Shown one piece after another: positions 40,041 through 53,031 of a stretch of DNA of 64,000 nt. Each line of letters begins with the position of its first letter. Position 1 is the first letter of the stretch. Source of the DNA: Marthasterias glacialis (Eukaryota; Echinodermata; Asteroidea; Forcipulatida; Asteriidae); contig OU452229.1 of NCBI GenBank assembly GCA_911728455.2, positions 22,743,347 to 22,807,346 on the forward strand, read 5' to 3'. The notes under the pieces are model-generated. The model was not told where the DNA came from and made no database searches. It saw only the letters and a list, made by a program, of their open reading frames with translations. The position numbers and the translations under genes were made by a program.

Positions 40041-41206
40041 CGTGTAAATACCGAACTGCGTTAATGTACAATGTACAGTGTGTAATTAGGTGTACGTATA
40101 AAACAAAAATAACATAAGCTTGTATTAATTAACTATCATGACTATTGTACATTCATAGGATTCACTCATTGCTTAACAGTAATGTATTCATACAATTACT
40201 TGTACATGTACCTCACTCTATTGATTCACAAACTACTTCGTCAAGATTATGGTTATTCAAAAATTCAAAAATTCAAAAACTGAAAAATGATTATTTTATT
40301 AACTTACTCAGTTCTGACCGCAGACTGTTTGCGGGAATGGAATAGCTCTATGAAATGTTATTGTCTGAAATGAAGTAAATTTACTGTATAATTTGGCACA
40401 TTTTGTGTTGATGGTGGTGTGCATTACGCTTTGACGCAAAGTTGAGGTGAGCTGCCCCGATTTAAAGGGGCTCTGTTGATGCAAACTTGTTCGGATGGAA
40501 ATCCACTTTAAACATTCTGAATCATGTAACGTTGATATTGGTGTTTTTAGTATGTGGAGACTCCTTGTAGATGCTCCATGCAGGTACCCTGACTGTCATT
40601 TGGTGGTCGACTCAGTGGGTATAACCCGTTCAGCTGCTTGTACGTGTAATACGCTGCAGTGGGGGACTTCAAGATGCTTGGCGGCAGCAAGCTTACCAGG
40701 TAAATTGTCCATGGTTTACCTTATTCTGATCATACACGCTTCCAACAACGATGGATTTACCTGTGGCTTTTTTACCCAAACCTTGGCTTAGGCCCGCTCG
40801 GCTCCACAGCTCCAAAATGCAGGCGGAGCCCAAGCAAGAGCGAGAGCCTAAGTCTAGATTTGGAAAAGGCCCCTGGTCAGTCTGCTGCCACCTAGCAACC
40901 CAAAAACCCTTGCATTGTGATCCCCCTAAAAATGGCTTAGAAATACTCCATGACAATCTTTACAAGTGTCTAATCTGTCGCTAAGAAGATGGTTGTTAAT
41001 GGCACTACATTATACCACCACTACTTTGGAGGTAGCACACTCGAACCTACGCTATGTACTTTAAGTCAAGGTACCATACATATACATGTAGGTGTGTTCA
41101 GTCAAGTTGCATATGTCCGTAGATTGAGGACTTCCTTTCGTTTTCCCATTATTTGGAGCGAAGTCCCCATTGGTTTTGTTCACAAAAATGAAGTAAGAAC
41201 TGGGCT

Positions 41207-41351
41207 GGTTTTCACAAAGAGCTAAGATTGATCTTGACTGCCAATCACTCTTAGTTGCTAGGAAAAGTGTGATGTCACAATACAAATCACTATGGTAATA
41301 CTGACAACTCATCTTAAGATGAATCTTAGTGCTTTGTGAAATCGACCCCTG
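41207..41351. mobile_element. Inverted-repeat element (GATTTCACA...TTTGTGAAATC), copy 2
   Basis: TTTTCACAAAGAGCTAAGAT and ATCTTAGTGCTTTGTGAAAT are the inverted ends. The inner GTGTGATGTCACAATACAAA and CTTAAGATGAATC match the copy at 20817-20985. Confidence 0.8.
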
Positions 41352-42027
41352 TTCTCGCTATGTCATTTTGCCGAATCCTTTTGTTAAAAGTCCTCAGTTT
41401 AAACATACAGACATGTTCATAGGTACCTCCAATGTTGAGAGTACACAAAAGGTGCCTATTGATCCATTTCATGACGCGCAACGCGCTTACACGTGCCTTT
41501 ACTGTCCGACATTTCGGGAGTCAAAATGGCGGAAGTGTTAGACGCGCATTATGTGGAGGTGCGTTCTGCGTCATGCACGGGTGATACCTAAATTAAAGTA
41601 GATACCTGTCCAGTAGTAGGTCATGTCATGGAATGTCTTCATAAGGTGACACGTTAGTAAAATACCAGCCAAAACTGATTGAAAATTAGGACATGCAGTC
41701 GCTTTAAAGTAAAGTCCAGCTGTGAGTCTGTGCTTTGCTCTTGTAGATTTTTTATTGTGGACTTTGCAACGTTTTTGTATTACTTGACTAAGCAATTGCA
41801 CCGACAGCATTTTGTAAGTCAAAAAAAAAGATTTTTTAAAAGTAAGCTTTTCATCGTCGTTTCATTTACATTCATGTGCTTCTTATTAGTACATGTGTTT
41901 TTGTTGCACCCGTAATTTTTAAAAACTGTATTAAGTAGTTCAGGAAACTAAAATCTAGCAAGTTGTTGTTCTAAATACACATCATGTATCGGTGTTTCTC
42001 CCTATAGTTTGGCAGGTAGGTGATGGG

Positions 42028-42319
42028 AGTGTGCCTGTGATGATACAAGCATGGAATTTGGCACACAAGAGTATGTCATTTGGCTAAGGGCCATCGCATA
42101 TTTGGCATTTGGAAGAAAGATAGGTAGAATAACAAATGATGATAGCCATTTTTGAATTGTTTTGTTATTCTACCTACATTTTTTTTTCTTCAAAATTCAA
42201 CTCTGCGATGGCCCTTTAGCGTGTTGTGAAGGATAAGAAGTAACTTCTTAAATATCTTTCTCATGACATAATCTGACTGTGTGCCAAAAGTCCATGCTTT
42301 TATCATCAAAAGGCACACT
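42028..42319. mobile_element. 292-bp fold-back MITE
   Basis: It begins AGTGTGCCTGTGATGATAC and ends TATCATCAAAAGGCACACT. AAGCATGGAATTTGGCACAC pairs with GTGTGCCAAAAGTCCATGCT, GGGCCATCGCA with TGCGATGGCCC and GTAGAATAACAAA with TTGTTATTCTAC, so nearly the whole element folds back on itself. Confidence 0.85.
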
Positions 42320-43636
42320 TCCCCACTACTAAACAATTTCATCAAAGCATTATTGATGGTTCAACAGGTGTTAGGAAGCACACAAACTAGACAGGGCGAA
42401 AACAGAGTTTTCAGTTGAGATTGAAACTTCCATTTTCTTAATGCCAAATCTTTGCTGGAAGGCGGAGTCATTAGGAAAAAAATGTTTGGGGAACCACCGA
42501 CCTTACCATGATAAACAGAGTATTGTAGATTTACCTAACTATTTGTTTTGAACATTTTCATGTGTGCTTTAGCACGAAGTTGATCATTTATAAAAAACAA
42601 AAAACAATTTACATCAATTAAAGGAAAGTGAGGCGGTATGGCTATCGTCTTAGCAATATTTTCCCTGTTATGGAAGATCCATTTCCAACCCTTTGTCTTG
42701 TTTTTCATTTGAAATGGCTTTTTTTTTTATTTAGTTTCTAATTTAAAGCAAATTGAAATGTACAAGTACAAACTACAACTTTATGTGCTGGTAATTTAAA
42801 TTTATAATGCGAACTACAGATGTTGATTTACTCGCGTTGGTACACTCAATTTGGGAAAACAATTTAGGGATTTATTAACACCGAAGTAGTAAATTATTTA
42901 TAGGATTGGAATTGGATAAAATGAGTCAAATGAACATGTCAGGAGCATACATGTAAAGCCAGCCTTTTCAGGAACTACCAATCTAGAAAGGAAATGACGT
43001 TTTATCCAATTTGAGTACCTTTTGCAGTGGTCAGTGGCCACCATTATAACATTGTATATATTAGTGCACACGGACAGAGTGGTTTATATGTCCAAATCCC
43101 AAGTTACTTTATTTGCAGAAAGATTATTATTTATGATGATGAAAGCACATTCCATGTTTTATTTTATTGTCTCATTAATAAATTATTCTGCTCTAGTTGG
43201 TTTTAATGGCAAGAGGAAAAGAGGAAATTTGAGGGTAGCTGTGAACTGTTTTAAATCAACTTCAATCCTGAATTTCTTATGAATGGTTTTATTCCATGTG
43301 TCTAGCAATTGTTTTCCTTTCTTTACTTATTCTAAGGAGCCCTTTGACTTCACTTCCTTTATATGATCATTATTTTGTTTTTTACACATGTGTATATATT
43401 TAATTTAGTTGAAATACTTGTACAATGTATTAGGTTTTGCATTTAATTTTGACTGTAGTAGAATCATGGGAGTAAAAGAAAGAAAAGAAAGTAAACAAAA
43501 CTCATTTTGGAATGCGTGGAAAAGAGTTTTCCATCATAATTTTCAGTATGCTCTTTGTAAATTAATTTAACTGCAAAACTTTCAAGACATATTTTATTCA
43601 TCTTAACAATGTTCATTTCTCAATCTTTTCAGTAAG

Positions 43637-44380
43637 TTTCAGACCTTCATTTTTAAGGAGAGCGAGTGCAATCACTCTCCTCCAAACCTCTTAACCTCGT
43701 CGAAGGAGTGCGAAAAAGGAGTTTTAAAAATCTGGGACAACTTCATTCACAGCAGGAAATTAACTACCGATGTGGCATTTATTTGCTTTGATCATGTTAC
43801 AAAGATAACAGTCCGCCAAAATAATCCTGCAATTGGGTATGCGCATAATGAATCCTCATATGCAACAGCCAGATTTTATAATACAATCATGTATTCGTGT
43901 TTTAATTTTGTTTTTAAGACTATTGTTTGTTGTTTAGTTCTGAGGAGTACAAGCTCTCCCCACTATTTTAAAGCCCCAGCTCAACATTGGTAAGAAGAAA
44001 TACATAAATGTTCACAGATTTGCATATACCTTACATGGTATAAAGATAATGATGGTAGAAAACTTTCCTTGAAAAATTTCTGCCTGAACTGTTGTCGTTT
44101 TTAAATAATATATAAAATAAGATGCAAACTTAGTTTTTACCTCAGTGAGACACTGCCTGTAGGAGGAATGCATACAAAATTGCAAAATGCATTTTTACCG
44201 TTTTCTCACAAATGAACAAATGTAATGAGCTGACATTTTCCAAGGTTGGTTTTATCACAAATATCTAGATTTGTGCAAAGAATGGAAGAATTTACAGTCA
44301 GTTTACCCACGTTGAGCTGGGGTTTTAAAGAGAGCAGTTTAAAGCTCTCCTCGTATTTCTTAAAATGAAGGCCTGAAGTT
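43637..44380. mobile_element. Outer inverted-repeat element containing a nested MITE
   Basis: CAGACCTTCATTTTTAAGGA near 43640 faces CTTAAAATGAAGGCCTGAAG near 44380, with GGAGAGCGAGTG / AGCTCTCC boxes inside each end. The MITE at 43967-44329 sits within it. Confidence 0.55.
43967..44329. mobile_element. MITE (AAAGCCCCAGCTCAACATTGG), uninterrupted copy
   Basis: TTTTAAAGCCCCAGCTCAAC and GTTGAGCTGGGGTTTTAAA are the inverted ends. The interior matches 29328-30015 apart from the extra element nested there, so it serves as the empty site. Confidence 0.85.
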
Positions 44381-46189
44381 TAGTATTCTCAACAAAAAAG
44401 TTTAAACCAGGGACTAATTTCATTGAGCTGATTTGCAAAACAATTGTTCTTACTAGAAGGTTACCAGCCGAAGGTTACCAGCCAAAATACCACATCATAT
44501 GTGCCGTCTTTGACTAGGGTCCTGCCTAGATTTGCTTAGCAGATTATGTCTCGGCAAAATTGTCCACTTAAGCAGTTATATGAAATTGGACCGAGGCTTT
44601 AGTCATTGTGACGTTTTTTAGTTAACGATACATTTAATTATGTGTGTATTTCTGTTTGAATGTGTAATTGATTAATACAAAAAATGCTGCACACCAACTC
44701 CATAATGGGGAAATGTATCTTATTATTAAAGTTTACATTATTAGTCTTGATTCAAGAACATCTCTGTTTAAAATTAGTTTCACCGAGGTGATAACAATGC
44801 AAGGACAGAATGATACCTTCAGCTACGGATCACTAGCAACCTTGAGGAGAGGCTAGCTTGAGAAACTGCATTTGGCAGATGTGATAGCATCGGGAAAAGC
44901 TGGCAATGTTTGGTGTGTCATTCCTGTGGTTCTTCGTTGGTTCTTGAAAAACATGGTTTAACTGAAGTTAAATTAATCAACGATTGTCGATTATTTGTGC
45001 TCAATTCAGATTGCTATTTTTACTTTTGTTTGTGGACACCGTAAACTCACAATATAAACCAAAGTCAATTGGACTTCCATTGACAATTATAGACATTTTT
45101 TTTGTTTCAGTTTTCTTGTTAATAATTTGTTAATGGAATGGTGAAAAATGTGGTTAAAAACATATTCATAAGATATTTGTCAATGTTTTTATTGAATGCC
45201 TAAAAATTGATAACTTAGATAAAAAAACAATGATGCTTTGTGGATAGGTTTCCCTGAGACATCACAATGTCATATTCTTAGTGCAGACAGTGGGATAATT
45301 ATTCTTCCAAGCTTCAGTTTGGTTCAGTTGAATTACATGGGAGAATTTCAAACATCAATGGCTTCACCTTGAAGCCTCATCAAGATTCTTAATTGGGTAA
45401 CTTGCCCATGATTGGGAAGATATTCAACTTATTTATATTATGGCATCACCTTTTACATTAACAATTAATTTCAGTAATTAATTTAAAATAGTTATCTCAG
45501 TAGACCGTGCAAGTCTAGTGCGAACTCAAATATTTTGGGAAACCCTGGGTCCCACGTACATTGCTTTAATGCACAGTGGAAACAAACTCGCACCCTTTAA
45601 TGGGGCTCAATAAGACGTTAGACTTGTACAGTCCTTACTGTGTATGAAATTTCATGTACATAAAGAATTGTAGAGATGTTACCATGTAGTGTATAGCATA
45701 GTTATTCATAAGTAAATATGTCAGAATATAATGTTAGACTTATTAATAATTACTGATAGTGGTTCATATTAAATGTAGCGCTTCTCAACAGCAAACTCGC
45801 TCCATTTGTCTGTGGTTTTTACTGATTGTTTCGGATTTGTTATTTTACATATTTTTTTAAAATTATTTTAAAGGATGTGTCATGCAACCTGTTGCGACCC
45901 CTTTTTAATATTTTTTCAAAGTTAATGGGAGATTTTTGGACGGTCCTTTTTCGCAGTTCTCACCAGTAGTACGCATGCTCAGAACTACGTGCGCAATACT
46001 GAGCATGTACGCACATGCTCAGAATGGTAAAAAAGGACCGTTGTGTTTGCTGCCTCCAGTATCCTAAAAGTCTCCCATTAATTTAAAATAACGCTCTCTG
46101 AGAACACCAAAAAAATCAACCCATAATGTACACATGCACTACATGTAACGTGACTGGTGGAACGAGAAGTTTAAAGAAATGCTTTCTAC

Positions 46190-46482
46190 ATGTACCACAG
46201 TCATTTGGGTTGGTTCAGTGGTTTCTTTCCCTGCCTTTCACCTCTGTGGACCCTGGTTCGAATCCCGGACTGGAGCCTTGCATGTGGATTGGGTTTTCAG
46301 TCCCTACCGGATTGCGTGGGTTTTCCCTATTTGGGGTTTTCCTCCCACATCTAAAACTGACACTTCTTCATCATCTTCTCTACACAGGTATCTTCAGGCC
46401 TACGGGTTACAGTGCAAGTCACTTTTGAGGGTCCTTTGGTTTCATTACCAGAAAGATATAAATAATAATAATAATAATAACA
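46190..46482 (+). mobile_element. SINE with tRNA-like head and AATAAT-type tail
   Basis: TTGGTTCAGTGGTTTC and CCTGGTTCGAATCCCGG are A- and B-box-like. A body with GCGTGGGTTTTCCC and GGGGTTTTCCTCCCACATC follows, ending in an (AAT)n microsatellite at about 46456-46480. The head and body differ from the other SINE family in the window. Confidence 0.7.
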
Positions 46483-47588
46483 GTAGCAATGAAATTCAGA
46501 ATGTTTTGGTAATGTTTCTTGTCCTACCAGTGATCAACTGATGTCATATCATGAACAAGGTCTGTTTTTGTAGGCGTTCCCAGAGAGCAGTTTTTAAATG
46601 AAATCAATTTCTTTTTAAACACAAAGGGGATAGTAATAGTGTTGATTCATTATTTATTGTTAATAAATACCTTGGCGAGGTTATGCACTCATATTGTTGA
46701 AGACTGGTCACAAGGGGGTGTATTAACATGTGATTTAAATACCGGCTCTGTAAACTAGTGAATAAATGGCCCATAAAGTAGCCTATTGGTGTCTAAAAGT
46801 TCTGCATTGACTGTGCATGCTGTGCTGGCAACTATTAAATCAACCGTTTTCTTTGTGCATATTTTAGTTTTTCCTATTTTTGCAAGAGATGCTGCTGCTA
46901 TTTTGAAATTTTGATCTTTTCTGAAGATGAAAAGATTAAAAAGTTTCGCATTAGAAAGTTCGCATTATAAAGAAAAACCTGCATATCACTCAAACTTTGA
47001 AATTACTTTTAAAAAAATTGTAAAGTCCATGTCGTTTTTAGAGAAAGTGACCAATGGTCATATTGACATGTTTTCTCAGTTGTAGACCAAAAGGGATCTG
47101 ACCTCAGTAGATGTACATTACATTTATTTTGAATGGCTTGGATTACACAGTGAAACTGGTGTTCAGTTCCTGGTGTTCTTGTTCACTCTAACAGTCGCTT
47201 TTTTTACGCTGGTTGAATCCATTGTGTGTTAGGCCTTTGTTCTCGTTCATTTTATAAGCCCTAAGATGGGGATGGAATGTGGGAGTTGAAGAGCTTAACA
47301 GCGAAGACGATAAACCATTTAAGGTTTTGCCTGGTGGTTGATTTCTCAACTTCCTAAGGAGTTTAGGGGTATTATTTTTTATTTAAGACAAGTCTTGACA
47401 ATGTGCCGACAGAAGACGAGGATGTATAGCGTTTGATCTGATCCTAGCTCAGTGAAACAGCAAGATGAAGTGAGGACCGCCCCCCCCCCCACCCCTTCTG
47501 GTTCGCACCCTGTACTCAAAACACTTGCAACATAAGGTAATTTATATTTCACTGTTTTAAATGAGCGTCGTTGAAGGTACATGTTATC

Positions 47589-47915
47589 GTTGTGTGCCCG
47601 GCAAAAGGACGTAAGGGAAAGTTCCCACTTAAAGGACGTAAGCAATTTATGTTAAAATTTGTGTTTCAAGAATTATGAGGGGAAAGTTTGGTAAATTTGT
47701 TGCCATGCAAAGATCATTCTAGAAAGGTTAAATTGTGCATGGGAAATGGGGAAACATGTCTTCAGGTTAATTCTAGCAAAAAAACTAACAAAAATGAGAT
47801 TTTTTTCATGTCAGGAGCCATTTTGTTGCTTACGTCCTTTTGTTACTGGGACAAACTACTTTATGTTCCCGGCAAAAGGGCGTAAGAGCCTTATGCCCTT
47901 TTGCCGGGCACACAA
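47589..47915. mobile_element. MITE (GTGTGCCCGGCAAAAGG family), second copy
   Basis: CGTTGTGTGCCCGGCAAAAG and CTTTTGCCGGGCACACAACG are near-perfect inverted ends. A subterminal hairpin (AAAAGGGCGTAAGAGCC / GGCTCTTAC-like) lies at 47870-47900. It is reversed relative to 29359-29686. Confidence 0.85.
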
Positions 47916-48913
47916 CGGTACGTAGATGTAAAAAATAAACTGTTAAAGATCTCAACTGGGGTTGTCTGTCTACGTTCTGAGCATCACTGGATTTTGTTGT
48001 TGCATTCTATCAAGGAAAGTAAGAAAGGGGGGAAGTACATGTACACATTCCAATAAATGTCAAAACTGACACCTCATTCATCTTGAAAAGATACATATTT
48101 AATATTTACTATTACTAATATTGACCACATATAATGATCAGTTATGTGTCGTTCAACTGCCGAGTATGGGATGGGCAAAGAAAACCCCAAGAAAACCCTT
48201 CCATGGGAAAAGACATGGGGGAAATCCCCATCTGGCTCCAAATTCTATGGCAACCAAGTTTATACCTTTGTAGATCAGCTTAAGTTTAAATTATAAGGAA
48301 ATGCTTCTAATATCATTACATACAAGTACATCGGACATAGACTAAAGTACTGTAAAGTAGGCGCTAAATAATACCCTTCATCTTCCACAACTCCCCCCCC
48401 CCCCACCCGCCCTTCCCCCCACCCAACTACTTAATTACGCACTATTTCAGCCAATAACGAACATGTATCAGACACTAACCTTACAAGCTTCATCATATAC
48501 TAACACATTTACAAAAAAATTCATATCGCAATCATCCAACTGTAAGTGATTTGACACTTGCACCTGTGTTTGATACCTGTGTCAGATTTAAAGATCTTTT
48601 GTAAAATGTATTTAATTAGCATGTATAACTTTAAATTTTGTTGAATGTTAATTTTCAATTTGTATTCATCTCTAGCGCAGACAGAGGGCACAATTTGCTT
48701 TAGGGAGGAAAAACTGAATCGCACACCTCACAGCCCGGCATGAATTTAATAAATTCTTTATACTTCGATTGAATCAGTAATCAAATAGTGTCCACATTTA
48801 TTCTATTAAATGTGATTCATTAGTTGTGAAATGTTAGGTGAAGAAATTAGTGTGCATATGAGAAGTTGTTTGGGTGCAAGTACTGTTTGTGAATTGAGGG
48901 ACATTTGAGGACA

Positions 48914-49025
48914 CTAGGTGGCAGCAGACTTACGCAGGTAAATCCATTGTTCTCAGAAATGTGCGCATGCTCACTCAAAACTGAGCAAACAATGGAAGTT
49001 TACTGGAGAGTCTGCTGCCACCTAG
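48914..49025. mobile_element. 112-bp MITE with 17-bp perfect inverted ends
   Basis: CTAGGTGGCAGCAGACT and AGTCTGCTGCCACCTAG are exact inverted repeats, with AAATCCATTGTTCTCAGAAA inside. The same tips occur in intron 5 near 23495-23600. Confidence 0.85.
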
Positions 49026-49908
49026 CATTCCAAAGTCTCCCATTGTACACACCAAGTGATTACTGATTCTTAAAAAAGATAACTGGATTTACTTGATCAT
49101 CCACGCTGTACGGCATCCCGCTTTATTTGAGCTATGCAGAGCGCCACGCATGCAGAAAAGTTCGTCTGATATGAGTGTACGTGATTGGCTGAAGTAATAA
49201 ACAAGTAGGCCAATGAAATTGTGCCTCCGAGTCCCTAGGTGTTACTGATTTTGAATGTAGAGAGTTGCGACAAAACAGGTTCCCAAAAGTGAACTCATGC
49301 TGCACTAGGTGCCTCACAAAATATTTTTCAAAAATGCAAGAACTTTGAGAACAGTTATTGGTTTTATAACATCTTAAATTTGTATGTAAGATTGTTATTA
49401 TTTTAATTTACTTGGAGTCATTACATGAATTATTACTATAAAATGGAAATGCGGTGAAAATGCAAAAAATCCAGCAGAATATTTTGTTTTCTTAGAGGAT
49501 GTAAGTCGTCCCAACTCTCAGATTCATTCTTGTACAGCCATTTTCTCTAAGATCCTTCAGAGCCCTTTATAAGTATGAACATTCAAAATACTATAACATA
49601 ATAAGATAATACCAATAACTACAAAGTACATTTTAATAACCTATCATAAACCATACAGACTTTTATCATGGTGTGACCATCGAGTTCCCTGTATCAATAA
49701 AAGGTCTAATTCTGTGGAGGGGCCAGACTATTTTAATCCAAGCCTCGGTTTGGCTAGTCTATGGATTGATCAGGGGAGAAACAAGATGGTCGCAACTTGA
49801 TAAAAGTCTTTAGGGCTGCAAGGCTCTAGTTGTCACTTCAGGAAAGTGCGCCCTCGTGATGCGGGTGATGTTGATCCTCATCTTGATTAGACTTGATCCA
49901 GTCAGTCT

Positions 49909-50005
49909 TCAGCTCTTGTCCGCTTGATCCTCAGTCCAGTCAGAGTCCATCCCCGTATCTCTGATGTCATCTCGGCCGACGTCATCGTCAAGACCCTCTC
50001 CCAAT
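49909..50005 (-). CDS. Candidate last exon of an unidentified minus-strand gene
   Basis: A strong acceptor (long T/C tract then CATCTGCAG, at 50007-50006) is followed by a 97-base open stretch. One frame gives an acidic C-terminus (LGEGLDDDVGRDD, MDSDWTEDQADKS, stop TGA at 49911-49909). Another frame is open too, so the coding frame is not certain. It may belong with the exons at 53.0-53.9 kb. I do not recognise the protein. Confidence 0.35.
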
Positions 50006-50945
50006 CTGCAGATGGAAAAAAATGAAGATGTTTATTTTTTAATCACTTTCACAGATTATTTGCAATGAGGTCAGCTCTATCAAGAATCAGAAACGTACCC
50101 CCCTCCCCCTAGTATTATTATCAATGAGTTAATTTGGAAAGTTACCCAGTTTGGCCTAAAGGATATTGTTCCAAGTGAATGATTTCCCTCATATAGGGTA
50201 GAAAAATGCTACCCAAAATGTATCAGTTACTACTCAAAAGTCACCACTTGCTACTCCATATTAGCATTCAGTGTGCACAAAACAAGTTCAGTCTAAATAT
50301 TTTGCTCTGCAAAAATTGCTTGGCGAAATCGTACCTTGATTCTAATTAAAAATAAAATCACTATTTTAGGATTGATCCTGTATTTGTTGAAATTTTATTA
50401 AAGTAATGTCAGGTTCAATCTGGACTGACTCAACACAACTGAGCAACTGTACTTGAGATGAAATGTTTCCCTTTTTCGGGGTGGAGGGGGTGGGGGGATG
50501 AGATCTTATAAAAATTTTTGCATGGTGAAATTGTGTTCTACATACCAAACTGTTGTTAACTCAGAACTCTTAATAAAACTATGTCATTATTTTTTATTTA
50601 AGCTTGTTGGCTGTTTTACATGAATAGGGTAGCCTCCTCAGTTTAAAAAAGAGCTTTTTCGTAAAAGGGTCCATTAAGTCTGTAAAGACAAAATACACAG
50701 AGCTAATTTATTTTATGCATTTTAAATTCTATTCAAACTTGAATGTCAAAAGTCACAGGCACCTTGAACTTACCAGTGTGACCTGATGGTTGACTTTGGA
50801 CCAAAAACATTGTTGCACTTCACATTCAGCTCCAGAATTAGATCACTATCACAATACAACAGAAACTGCTCTAACTGCAAAATTAAAAACGGTTTTACAC
50901 TTTTGCATAATAGTTTCCAGATTTTGAGAACTTGGAAAGCAAGAA

Positions 50946-51064
50946 TCAGCGGCGTAGCACTTGCACCCCCCCCCCCCCAATTTCCAGAGCCCCCAGGTGC
51001 CCCCCCCCCCCACTGAAAAGCAATGCCCCATACCCCCCTGTGAAAAATCCTGACTCTGCCGCTG
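50946..51064. repeat. C-run-containing repeat with CAGCGGC / GCCGCTG ends
   Basis: TCAGCGGCGTAGC and CTGCCGCTGGCA flank several C runs of 11-14 bases. This looks like a short inverted-repeat element with expanded homopolymers. Confidence 0.5.
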
Positions 51065-51674
51065 GCAAGAATTCAATGAAAACATCTTTATGAACTGAAA
51101 TCAACTAAGATGAACTCAAATCAGTTGCTGCTGTAACGATCTTCAATCCAAATGCCTGTGAGATTAATTTTGGACAGTTGTTTCCAAATGTTTGTATCGA
51201 TTCAATCCAAACATCTTTCTGAAGTGAAATCAGCCAAGTTGCTCTTGTGAAGATTTTAAGTCCATTGTGTGGGAGATTTAATAGTTTTGGATGATTGCTT
51301 CCAACTGTTTGTACTAATAATATATGCAAGCAGCTTGGGGTAAGAGACAGTTCCTGAAAGCTCTCCTTTGGTAATTAATTCACATCAAGTCAAACGTTAC
51401 CTTGAAATTTTAACTGATACATTACCAAAGTCTTTGCTATGCCAAAAAAAAACTGCCAGACTGCATTAATGAACAGTAGTTCATCAGCTCTAGTATCTGT
51501 ACCAATGAAAAAGTTCTGAAGAAGTTAACAAGAAAAGTTAGCATATGTAAACCATAATTTTACCTTATAATTTGAACTCAGATCAGTTGCTGCTTTGACC
51601 ATTTCCAGTCCAATGCTTGTCAGATTATTTTTTGACAACTGTTTTCAAATGTTTGTATCAAATATATATCTAAT

Positions 51675-51795
51675 CTAGTAAGTTTTGAGGTGACACCATG
51701 TAATTATCTCTAATGAGCTGAGGTGGTTCTGAAAAGAACTGATGGTTTAACAACTCAACGTTTCGATCAGTTCACTCTGATCATCTTCAGAAGTA
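51675..51795 (-). mobile_element. Histone-stem-loop-like repeat end, copy C
   Basis: It has the same order as copy D. The hairpin on the minus strand is AGTTCTTTTCAGAACC at 51740-51725, so the basal pair is lost. The adjacent GAAGATGATCAG / CTGATCGAAACGTTG hairpin is intact. Confidence 0.6.
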
Positions 51796-52616
51796 TGCTG
51801 GAATCATAATCATAAATTATATCTAAACAACTTGGGATGACAGATCATTTCTAAAAGCTCTTCTTTGGTAAATCACTATAAGTCAATCAGCTACCTTGTA
51901 ATTTAAACTGATACATTACCAAATTTCTTGCCATTCCAAAAAACCTGCCAGACTGCATTACCGGAGAGTAGATCGTCAGCTCTAGTATCTGTGCTGATGA
52001 AAAAATTCTGAACAAATTAACAAGAAAAATGTGCATTTATAAACCATATTTACCAACTAAGTTGAACTAAGATCAGTTGCTGCTGTAACGATCTTCAAAC
52101 CAAATGCCTGTGAGATTAATTTTGGATAATTGTTTCCAAATGTTTGTATCAATTCTATCCAAACATCTTTATGAAGTGAAATCAGCCAAGTTGCCCTTGT
52201 GAAGATTTTAAGTCCATTGTGTGGGAGATTTAATAGTTTTCGATGATTGCTCCCAACTGTTTGTACTAATAATATATCCAAACAGCTTGGGGTAAGAGAC
52301 AGTTCCTCAAAGTTCTCCTTTGGTAATTCACTTCAAGTCAATCTTTACCTTGTAACTTAAACTGATACATTACCAAATTCCTTGCCAAACCAAAAAGAAG
52401 CCTGCCAGACTGCATCAACGAATATACTTCATCAGCTCTAGTATCTGTGCTAATGAAAAAATCTTAGGAAGTTAATAAGAAAATTTAGCATTTATGAACC
52501 ATGTGTACCAGCTAAGTTGCACTAAAATCAGTTGCTTCTGTGAACATTTTCAGTCCAATGCTTGTCAAATTAATTTTTGAAAACTGCTTTCAAATGTTTG
52601 TATCAATTATATCTAA

Positions 52617-52740
52617 TCTAGTAAGTTTTGCGGTGACACCATGTAATTATCTCTTAGGAGTTGAGGTGGTTCTGAAAAGAACCGATGGTTTAACAACTCA
52701 ACGTTTCGATCAGTATACTCTGATCGTCTTCAGGAATATG
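52617..52740 (-). mobile_element. Histone-stem-loop-like repeat end, copy D (best singleton)
   Basis: On the minus strand the order is CCTGAAGACGATCAG, a short loop, CTGATCGAAACGTTGAG, then the 16-mer GGTTCTTTTCAGAACC (52683-52668), ACCTCAACTCC, a purine-rich AAGAGATAA, then CATGGTGTCACCGCAAAAC. The 16-mer fits the histone hairpin consensus with all six base pairs. Confidence 0.65.
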
Positions 52741-53031
52741 CCGGAATCATAGTCATAAATTATACACATGTATCTAAACAACTTGGTATGACAGATCAAT
52801 TCTAAACGCTCTCCTTTGGTAAATCACTTCAGGTCAATCTTTACCTTGTAACTTAAACTGATACATTACCAAATTCCTTGCCATGACTGAAGACAAAACG
52901 TGCCACAGGCTGCATCAATGAAGAGGAAGTTCATCAGCACTGGTATCTGTAGTAATGAAAACAAATTCTTCAGAAAAGTTAACATTTATAAGCCATGCTC
53001 ACCAAGGTAGTTGAGCTTACCTGTAACTTAC

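Larger units (their letters stand above)
38541..49908. other. Repeat-rich region with no confirmed gene
   Basis: Apart from the uncertain minus-strand segments at 38930-40040 and the listed elements, I see only AT-rich sequence with scattered short open frames. A palindromic stretch with CGCATGCTCAGAA / CTGAGCATG lies at 45928-46078, C runs occur near 47479 and 48392, and a fragment of the element family also seen at 22556 and 28697 lies near 41095-41200. Confidence 0.5.
51085..52990. repeat. Alternating A-B-A'-B' higher-order tandem array
   Basis: Monomers of about 470 bases begin with ATCAGTTGCTGCTGTAACGA or a variant at 51120 (A), 51587 (B), 52071 (A') and 52529 (B'). A and A' are 951 bases apart and B and B' are 942 apart. 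A resembles A', and B resembles B', more than A resembles B. Both B monomers carry the histone-stem-loop-like element (51725-51740 and 52668-52683). Open frames here are not supported as genes. Confidence 0.8.

Noticed and set aside
46126..46541. Overlapping open frames of 100 and 120 residues
   Set aside because: They are translations of a SINE, including its AAT-repeat tail.
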